From contig NZ_CP109162.1 of the NCBI RefSeq assembly GCF_035920445.1, forward strand, positions 6,758,001 to 6,822,000: a stretch of DNA of 64,000 nucleotides, in the 5' to 3' direction. Positions 58,401 through 64,000 of the stretch are shown piece by piece. The DNA is from Nocardia sp. NBC_01730. Lineage in GTDB: Bacteria; Actinomycetota; Actinomycetes; Mycobacteriales; Mycobacteriaceae. Position numbers and translations under genes: made by a program. The notes beneath the pieces were generated by a model. That model was not told where the DNA came from. It ran no database searches and saw only the letters and a list, made by a program, of their open reading frames with translations. Each line of letters opens with the position of its first letter. Within the stretch, counting starts at the first letter, position 1.

Positions 58401-61400
58401 GCAGGCCGGAGATGGAGCTGCCCGGGTTGTCGGTGCGGCCGATGGATGTGGATGGCGCGGTCGCCAAGTTCGATCTGCGGCTGACCGTAGTACCCGAGAG
58501 CGAGGACGATGCCGCGGGCTTTTCGGCGAAATTCACCTACGCCACCGACCTGTTCGACGAGTCCACGATCGCCGAATTCGCCTGGCGGCTGGAGCGGTTG
58601 CTCGCTGCTGTCGTCGCGGCGCCGGATCGGGTGATCGGCGAGATCGATCTGCTGGCTCCCGATGAGCGGGAGCAAATTCTGCTCGGGTGGAACAACACCC
58701 GGCAAGCGGTGCCCGCCGAGCTTTTGCTCGATGGATATCGACGTGCGGTGGATGCGTTCCCGGACACGGTCGCTGTGGTGTTCGAGGGTATCGAGCTGAC
58801 TTATGATGAGTTCGACGCGCGGGTGAATCGTCTTGCGCGGTTGTTGATTTCGCGGGGCGTTGGTGCGGAGTCGTTGGTGGGGTTGGCGGTTCGGCGTTCG
58901 CTGGACCTGGTGGTCGGCATGTACGCGATCGTGGCGGCGGGTGGGGCGTATGTGCCGCTGGATCCGGATAATCCGGTCGAGCGTATCGCGCACATCCTGG
59001 CGACGGCGCAGCCCGCCTGCGTGCTCACCACTTCCACCGACGCGGTCGAAGTGCCCGAGGGTACCGCGGTGCTGCTGCTGGACGCGATCGACCTCGACGG
59101 TGTCGACAGCGCTCCGGTGCGTGCCGAGGAACTGCTTCGTCCGGTGTGGCCGCAGCATCCGGCATATGTGATCTTCACATCGGGGTCGACCGGTCGGCTC
59201 GCGGGCGTGGCGATTTCGCACGCGGCGATCAACAATCAGATCGCGTGGATGCTCGCGGCGTATCCGCTCGGTCCCGCGGATGTGTATCTGCAGAAGACCG
59301 ATACGACACTCGATGTGTCGCTATGGGGCTATTTCATGCCGCTGCGTACGGGCGCGAAGCTCGTAGTCGCGCCGCCGGAGCGGCATCGTGACCCGACCTA
59401 TATCGCGGAAACTATTGCCGCGCAGCGAATTACGGTGACGGACTTCGTGCCGTCGATGCTGGCGGACTTCGCCGCGCATACCGTGTCGGGCTCGTGCCCG
59501 ACATTGCAAGACGTCTTCGTGATCGGCGAGGCGCTGCCGCCGGAGACCGTCGCGGCGCTGCGTGCGGTGTCGAACGCGAACGTGCACAACCTGTACGGTC
59601 CGACTGAGGCCGCAGTGTCGGTCACGTACTGGCCTGCCTCTGCCACGGCCGTGGAGCGGCCCGTGCCGGTCGGCGTGCCGCAGTGGAACACCCGAGTGTA
59701 TGTGCTGGACTCACGTCTGCATCCGGTCCCCGCGGGTGTTCCCGGCGAGCTCTATCTCGCCGGTGTTCAGCTGGCGCGTGGTTATGTGCGGCGCCCGGAT
59801 CTGACCGCGGATCGGTTTGTGGCCAACCCGTTTGCCTCGGGTGAGCGGATGTGCCGCACCGGTGACTTGGTGGTGTGGCGCAGGTATGCGGATGAGGCGG
59901 TGCTCGATTACCTGGGTCGGACCGTGCCTCGAATCGTCGCCGACGCGTCGCCGATGGGTCCGCTGGTGCGGGATGCGATGGTCGCCGAAGCCACGCGGGC
60001 GGAGGGTGCGGAGCCGGGTGGGTCGCCGTCGCGGGTGCAATACGCCGACCATGTGTCGGAGCAGCGTGTGGTGCTGGGTGATGAGTCCGATCCCGAATCC
60101 ATTGCCGCGCAGCAGATCGGGTTCTGGCGTAGCGAGTTGGCTGATCTGCCTGATTTGCTGGAGTTGCCGACGGATCGGCCGCGACCGGCTGTGGCGTCGA
60201 TGGCCGGTGCGCGAGTGGATGTCGAGATCGCCCCGGCGACGCATGCCGGACTCGTCGAACTCGCCCGTGCGCACGGTGCGACATTGTTCATGGTCGTGCA
60301 CACCGCGTTTGCGGTGTTGCTGGCTCGGTTGTCGGGCAGTTCGGATGTTGCGATCGGTACGCCCGTCTCTGGCCGTGGTGAGCGTGAGCTCGATGATTTG
60401 ATCGGTATGTCCGTCAATACTGTGGTGCTCCGCACGCGGTTCGAGCCGGGTGAGTCGTTCACGGCGTTGCTGGGTAGCCAGCGTGCATCCGATTTGCAGG
60501 CGTTCGCGCACGCGGATATTCCGTTCGAGCGGTTGGTGGAGGTGCTGAATCGGCCGCGTTCGACGGCGCATCATCCGTTGTTTCAGGTGGGATTGTCATT
60601 CCAGGACATTGCGCGGGTGGCGTTCGAATTGCCTGGTTCGGTGGTGGCGGGTCTGGATGCGGATTCGGATGTGTCGCAGTTCGATCTGCATTTGATCATC
60701 GGTGATGCGTATGACGAGTCGGGTGCGCCTGCCGGTATCGGTGGTTTCTTCACGTATGCCACCGACCTTTTCGACGCGGCCACGGTGCAGGGCTTCGCCG
60801 ACCGGCTGGTGCGGCTCTTATCGTTCGTGGTCGCCGATGCCGCTGTTCCCGTCGGGGATATCGACATCCTCGCCGACACCGAGCGAGCCGACGTGCTCGC
60901 GGTGTGGAACGACACCGCGCACCCGGTAGCGACGGCGGCGAAGTTGGGATCGTTGTTGCGGCGGTCGGTGATGACAGTGCCAGAGGCGGTCGCGCTGGTC
61001 GCGGACTTCCCCACGGACGGGCGCAGGGAGCTGAGTTACGCCGAGCTGGCCGCCCAGGTGAATCGCCTTGCCCGCTATCTGATTTCCGTCGGCGTCGGTC
61101 CGGAGTCACGGGTTGCGCTGGCGTTGCGCCGGTCGGTGGATTTGGTTGTGGCGATGTACGCGGTGGCAGAGGCGGGTGGCGCGTACGTGCCGGTGGATCC
61201 GGACCAGGCTGCCGAACGCACCGCCTACATCCTGGCCTCGTCCGCGCCGGTGTGCGTGCTGACGGACGCCGATGCCGGGTTCGACACCGATGTCGCGCCG
61301 GTGGTGCGGCTCGACGACCTCGAACTGGCGTCCGTGCTGAGCGGGCCGATCGCCGACGCCGAGCGGATCGCACCGCTGCGTCCGGAGAACACGGCGTACG

Positions 61401-64000
61401 TGATCTTCACCTCGGGTTCGACCGGCCACCCGAAGGGTGTGGCCGTGCCGCACGCCGCGATCGTGAACCAATTGCTCTGGAAGGCAGGCGCCTTCGAGCT
61501 GATGGGGGACGACGCGGTGCTGCTCGAGACCGCGACGACCTTCGACTTGTCGGTGTGGGAGTTCTGGTCGGCTGCCGTCTGTGGCGGCAGGCTGGTGATC
61601 GCGGCGCCGGAGGGACATCGCGATCCGGCGTACCTGAGCGAGCTGATGGCGCGGGAGTCGGTCACGACGCTGCATGTGGTGCCGTCGACGCTGGATGCGC
61701 TGCTGGCGCACCGGGTGTCCGCCGACAACGCCGCCGCGGCGTGGTCGCTCCGGCGGGTGCTCGCCATCGGTGAGGCGCTGCCCCCTGCGCTGGCTCAGCG
61801 CTTCCGCGCGACGTATCCGGATGTCGAACTGTTCAATCTGTATGGTCCGACGGAGGCCGCGGTGTCGATCACGTGCCACCGGGTGACCGAGTACGACCAG
61901 ATCTCGGTGTCGATCGGTGTGCCGGAGTGGAACAGCCGAGTGTACGTGCTGGATGCACGGCTGCGACTGGTGCCGGTGGGTGTTTCGGGTGAGTTGTATT
62001 TGGCGGGTGCGCAACTTGCTCGCGGTTATTTCGGCCGGGCGGATCTGACCGCGGATCGGTTCGTTGCCAACCCGTTCCAGTCCGGCACCAGAATGTATCG
62101 CACGGGTGACCTTGTCACGTGGAATGCCAGTGGTGAGCTCGAATACCGGGGTCGCACGGATTTCCAGGTGAAGATTCGTGGTTTCCGTATCGAGTTGGGT
62201 GAGGTCGAGGCGGCGTTGTCGACGTCACCGGAGGTCGCGCAGACCGCGGTGATCATGAAGTCCGATCCGAAAACCGGTGGGGATTATCTGGTGGCCTATC
62301 TGGTTCCTGGTGATGCCGATGCGGGTGTGGATGTCGCGCGGGTGAAGTCCGAGCTGACCGCGGGCCTGCCATCGTTCATGGTGCCGTCGGCGTTTGTGGT
62401 GGTGGATGCGTTGCCGTTGACTGTGAACGGCAAGGTGGATCGGAAGGCATTGCCCGAGCCGGAGTCCGAGGTTCAGGTGTTTCGTGCGCCGTCGACGCCG
62501 GCCGAGGAGAGCGTCGCCGGGGTGTTCGCTGAGGTCCACGGGGTCGATCGTGTTGGTGCGGATGATGAGTTCTTCGCGCTGGGTGGTAATGCAGAGCTGG
62601 CGACGCAGGTCGCGCCGCGGATCGCTGTCGCGCAGAACCCGACCACTGCCGACGGCGACCTGCAGATCCTGGACGACTCGGAGATCCTGGACGACTCGGA
62701 GATCCTGGACGACTCGGAGCGCGCGGACCTGATCGCGCGCAGTGGCACCGACGCCGTGCCGTCGCGCACGCTGCCGGAGCTGATGGCCGCCGCCGTCGCC
62801 GCGAATCCGACCGGCATAGCCGTGGTCGCGGGTGAGCACACCGTCAGCTACACCGAACTCGATGAGGCATCCGCGCAGTTGGCGCGCGCGCTGATCGACC
62901 GCGGCGCGGGCCCGGACGTGCCGGTCGCCATCGCTATCCGGCATTCGGCCGAATCGGTTCTCGCGTTGTGGGCGGTGGCCAAGACCGGTGCGGCGTTCGT
63001 GCCGATCGACCCGACGTACCCGACCGATCGCATCGCGCACATGGTCGCCGATTCCGGTGCGACGCTCGGCGTGACGCTGACCGCCGAGCTGGTCGACCTG
63101 CCACCCCTGTCCAGTGGCGCCTGGGTCGCCTTGGACGACCACGATTTCACCGCCGATGTCGGGGCACGCTCGGATCGTCCGCTCACGTCCGACGACCTGC
63201 GCGGGCTACTGCACAGCGACAACGCCGCGTCCGTGATCTACCCTTCCAGCTCCACCGGTCTGCCCAAGGGTGTCGTCGTTACCCATGCCGGACTGGTGAA
63301 CTTCAGCGCCGAGCAGGTGGAGCGTTACCGGCTCGACCAATCCACGCCCGCACTGGCGTTCGCGTCACCGTCCCTCGATCCGTCGGTGCTGGAACTGCTG
63401 TTCGCGCTGGGCTCCGCCGGCGGTCTCGTGGTTGCGCCTCCGCTGACCTTCGGCGGCGAGAAACTGGCCGAGCTGATCCGTGCCGAGGGTGTCACACACG
63501 CCTTCCTCACCCCTTCGGTGCTCGCCTCGCTCGAACCCGCCGCACTGGCCCGCGCCGCCGTAGTCGAGGGCGGCCCCGGCGACGAGGCGGGCGAGCTGCC
63601 GCTGACGCCGAACGCGACACGGCTGCTGGACGCGGGCGTCGAGGTGCGGGCCATCGCCATGGACGTGCCCGAGACCTGCCCGGTCGAGATGGTGCGGGTC
63701 GGGGTGGCCGCCGTGCTCGAGCAGCACCCGATGCTGTGGGTACGGGTGGAGTACGCCGCCGACGGCATGCCGGTGTTGCGCATCCCCGCCGTCGCCGAGC
63801 GCACCGGCGAGGCGTTCCGTCGACTGGATCCGCAGCGCGGCGAGACCTCGCTGCCGATCGATGACGTGGTGCAGGCGGCCGCGGCGGCCCTGGACCCGGA
63901 GCAGGGTCGCAACATCCACTTCGTGCTCACCGGCGGACCCGAGGCCCGCTCGACCCTCATCGTTGTGGCCAGCAGCCTCGTGGTCGACGACATCTCCTGG
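55463..64000 (+). CDS. NRPS5: open but catalytically damaged NRPS (3' end outside window)
   Basis: ATG 55463 aligns with the NRPS4 start ([20 protein letters not shown]). The frame stays open for 2846 codons to the window edge. Approximate regions: A1 20-525, PCP1 529-606, C 624-1072, A2 1085-1488 (stops before A8), C-terminal half of a C domain 1490-1799, A3 1822-2329, PCP 2336-2393, a short C-end remnant with a triple repeat 2395-2428, N-half of an A domain 2432-2710, start of an E domain from 2712. Changes at core positions: A1 A8 motif [14 protein letters not shown] motif HHIAADD, A2 P-loop STGRLAG (Lys1247 position to Ala), second C His-His replaced by Pro-Arg, PCP GGNAEL (Ser2377 position to Ala), last A P-loop PSSSTG, E motif SSLVVDD. 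PCP1 and A3 look intact. By-eye codes resemble those of NRPS3 modules 1-3. It is either a decaying gene or a non-catalytic scaffold. Confidence 0.88.
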   Translation, partial: MTRPARMHPTRPSRRPRVTTLPQLMVTAVEANPSGTALVFADATSTSARLSYAELDEWSTRLARLLIGRGVGPEDLVAVGFPRSIAAVVAVWAVAKTGAGFVPIDPTYPADRVEHMIVDCGAVFGLTVDEVRADLPDRVEWLSIDTAECARLLEEFPADPVTYADRLRQLRAEHPAYVIYTSGSTGMPKGVVVTQAGLASFCAEQRDRCRATGASRTLYFASPSFDASVLELLLALGGAATMVVASPTVHGGDELAALLRREGVTHAFVTPAVLASVDPAGLDELRVVVVGGEVCPPALVRRWALPVSSGRTREFFNAYGPTETTIMTNISAPLVPGAPVSIGAPIRAITEYVLDERLAPVPIGVVGELYIAGAQLARGYHQRPGLTAVWFVANPFDSNHPRLYRTGDLVRWTADGELEYLGRNDLQVTIDGLRIVLGEIDAVLAAHESVDFAVTVGHQLNSGATILVAYAHAAPGMAADAAELAALAERSLPVHMVPTVVMVLDEIPLTPVGKVDRHSLPTPRLRTAMFRAPVGLLEELVAEVFAELLGPGAAVGADDNFFELGGTSLTAAEVAARLGAAVSARVPVRLIFENATVAGLAERLKPLKGTGDRRALVPVERPERVPLSLAQQRMWSSNQFDTGSAVNNIPFAIRLSGALDVGALQAAVADVIERHESLRTVYPAVDGSGYQVVLPAAQAVPDLAPTPIAEHELLDWLRGFALTGFDVSAEVPVRIVLAELGHDEHAIVVVVHHIAADDASVAPFLRDLLVAFLSRRNGARPSWAPLPVQYADYTLWQRAVLGDENDPDSVAAAQIAYWRRALAGIPDRIDLASDRPRPVVASGRGAEYTLEVDASAHRGLAELAQRTGTSEFMVVHSVLAALLARLTGTADITIGTPVAGRGQRELDGLIGMFVNMLVLRTRIDQGASFRALLADAEEIDSAAFSHAELPFERLVEVLDPVRSQAHHPLFQVALFFRNMGRPEMELPGLSVRPMDVDGAVAKFDLRLTVVPESEDDAAGFSAKFTYATDLFDESTIAEFAWRLERLLAAVVAAPDRVIGEIDLLAPDEREQILLGWNNTRQAVPAELLLDGYRRAVDAFPDTVAVVFEGIELTYDEFDARVNRLARLLISRGVGAESLVGLAVRRSLDLVVGMYAIVAAGGAYVPLDPDNPVERIAHILATAQPACVLTTSTDAVEVPEGTAVLLLDAIDLDGVDSAPVRAEELLRPVWPQHPAYVIFTSGSTGRLAGVAISHAAINNQIAWMLAAYPLGPADVYLQKTDTTLDVSLWGYFMPLRTGAKLVVAPPERHRDPTYIAETIAAQRITVTDFVPSMLADFAAHTVSGSCPTLQDVFVIGEALPPETVAALRAVSNANVHNLYGPTEAAVSVTYWPASATAVERPVPVGVPQWNTRVYVLDSRLHPVPAGVPGELYLAGVQLARGYVRRPDLTADRFVANPFASGERMCRTGDLVVWRRYADEAVLDYLGRTVPRIVADASPMGPLVRDAMVAEATRAEGAEPGGSPSRVQYADHVSEQRVVLGDESDPESIAAQQIGFWRSELADLPDLLELPTDRPRPAVASMAGARVDVEIAPATHAGLVELARAHGATLFMVVHTAFAVLLARLSGSSDVAIGTPVSGRGERELDDLIGMSVNTVVLRTRFEPGESFTALLGSQRASDLQAFAHADIPFERLVEVLNRPRSTAHHPLFQVGLSFQDIARVAFELPGSVVAGLDADSDVSQFDLHLIIGDAYDESGAPAGIGGFFTYATDLFDAATVQGFADRLVRLLSFVVADAAVPVGDIDILADTERADVLAVWNDTAHPVATAAKLGSLLRRSVMTVPEAVALVADFPTDGRRELSYAELAAQVNRLARYLISVGVGPESRVALALRRSVDLVVAMYAVAEAGGAYVPVDPDQAAERTAYILASSAPVCVLTDADAGFDTDVAPVVRLDDLELASVLSGPIADAERIAPLRPENTAYVIFTSGSTGHPKGVAVPHAAIVNQLLWKAGAFELMGDDAVLLETATTFDLSVWEFWSAAVCGGRLVIAAPEGHRDPAYLSELMARESVTTLHVVPSTLDALLAHRVSADNAAAAWSLRRVLAIGEALPPALAQRFRATYPDVELFNLYGPTEAAVSITCHRVTEYDQISVSIGVPEWNSRVYVLDARLRLVPVGVSGELYLAGAQLARGYFGRADLTADRFVANPFQSGTRMYRTGDLVTWNASGELEYRGRTDFQVKIRGFRIELGEVEAALSTSPEVAQTAVIMKSDPKTGGDYLVAYLVPGDADAGVDVARVKSELTAGLPSFMVPSAFVVVDALPLTVNGKVDRKALPEPESEVQVFRAPSTPAEESVAGVFAEVHGVDRVGADDEFFALGGNAELATQVAPRIAVAQNPTTADGDLQILDDSEILDDSEILDDSERADLIARSGTDAVPSRTLPELMAAAVAANPTGIAVVAGEHTVSYTELDEASAQLARALIDRGAGPDVPVAIAIRHSAESVLALWAVAKTGAAFVPIDPTYPTDRIAHMVADSGATLGVTLTAELVDLPPLSSGAWVALDDHDFTADVGARSDRPLTSDDLRGLLHSDNAASVIYPSSSTGLPKGVVVTHAGLVNFSAEQVERYRLDQSTPALAFASPSLDPSVLELLFALGSAGGLVVAPPLTFGGEKLAELIRAEGVTHAFLTPSVLASLEPAALARAAVVEGGPGDEAGELPLTPNATRLLDAGVEVRAIAMDVPETCPVEMVRVGVAAVLEQHPMLWVRVEYAADGMPVLRIPAVAERTGEAFRRLDPQRGETSLPIDDVVQAAAAALDPEQGRNIHFVLTGGPEARSTLIVVASSLVVDDISW
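62666..62719 (+). repeat. three tandem 18-bp units inside NRPS5
   Basis: ATCCTGGACGACTCGGAG is repeated exactly three times (62666, 62684, 62702), encoding ILDDSE three times in frame. Normal C-A linkers carry one such phrase. It marks replication slippage right at the place where an entire C domain is missing. Confidence 0.95.

Noticed and set aside
62666..62719. CRISPR-like or VNTR locus
   Set aside because: Only three direct 18-bp units without spacers, inside a coding frame; this is slippage within a C-A linker.
55463..64000. NRPS5 damage as a result of simple frameshift sequencing errors
   Set aside because: The altered motifs are in-frame codon changes flanked by well-aligned sequence, and the frame agrees from 55463 to 64000. 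A frameshift would scramble longer stretches. Assembly-made deletions remain possible and are listed as a check.

Overview
The window reads as chromosome of a high-GC actinomycete, most likely a mycolata-type genus such as Nocardia or Rhodococcus (inference). The basis is GC-rich third codon positions, GTG and TTG starts, a close KmtR-like metal sensor, an SCO5389-family protein and very large NRPS genes of a style common in Nocardia. No rRNA, plasmid gene, CRISPR array or intact insertion sequence was seen.

Layout, left part (1-13.3 kb). At 1-1.15 kb there is mostly decayed DNA with a scar of a serine recombinase and one or two very small ORFs, next to a tRNA-Arg(CCT) on the minus strand. 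Ordinary genes follow: a Gly-rich membrane protein, a Baeyer-Villiger-type flavin monooxygenase and an acyl-CoA dehydrogenase (minus strand), a KmtR-like ArsR repressor translationally coupled to a His-rich CDF metal exporter, a fatty-acyl-CoA ligase, an HD-domain protein, an SCO5389-family protein, a nitronate-monooxygenase-like enzyme, a secreted M23 peptidase and a LuxR-type regulator.

Layout, right part (13.6-64 kb). Five NRPS genes lie head to tail on the plus strand. NRPS1 (13594-20943) and NRPS2 (21345-28682) are A-PCP-C-A-PCP-C-A*, where A* is a C-terminal adenylation-domain remnant lacking the ATP-binding P-loop. NRPS3 (28881-41123) is A-PCP-C-A-PCP-C-A-PCP-C-A-PCP-TE. NRPS4 (41405-55126) is A-PCP-C-A-PCP-C-A-PCP-E-C-A-PCP-TE. 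NRPS5 (55463 to beyond the window edge) stays open for 2846 codons, yet several modules are fused by in-frame deletions and many catalytic motifs are altered: PCP Ser to Ala, P-loop Lys to Ala, condensation His-His to Pro-Arg, epimerase His-His to Ser-Ser. No MbtH-like gene, phosphopantetheinyl transferase or exporter lies inside the window.

The array has grown by tandem duplication and sequence exchange. NRPS1 and NRPS2 were duplicated together with the 3' tip of the upstream luxR gene. They share near-identical C and C-A* blocks but carry different second A domains, reading as Thr and Ser. NRPS3 and NRPS4 share about 4.8 kb with one difference noticed, and one A domain occurs a third time within NRPS4.

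Working model (inference): there are two parallel six-module lines, NRPS1 to NRPS3-TE and NRPS2 to NRPS4-TE. The terminal C-A* of NRPS1 or NRPS2 would meet the C-less A-PCP start of NRPS3 or NRPS4 and form a split module. NRPS1 itself has lost key A-domain residues, so the NRPS2/NRPS4 line is the better candidate for a working pathway. NRPS5 looks like a silenced or scaffold-like synthetase. Specificity codes were read by eye; only Thr and Ser are recognised with confidence, so no product is named.
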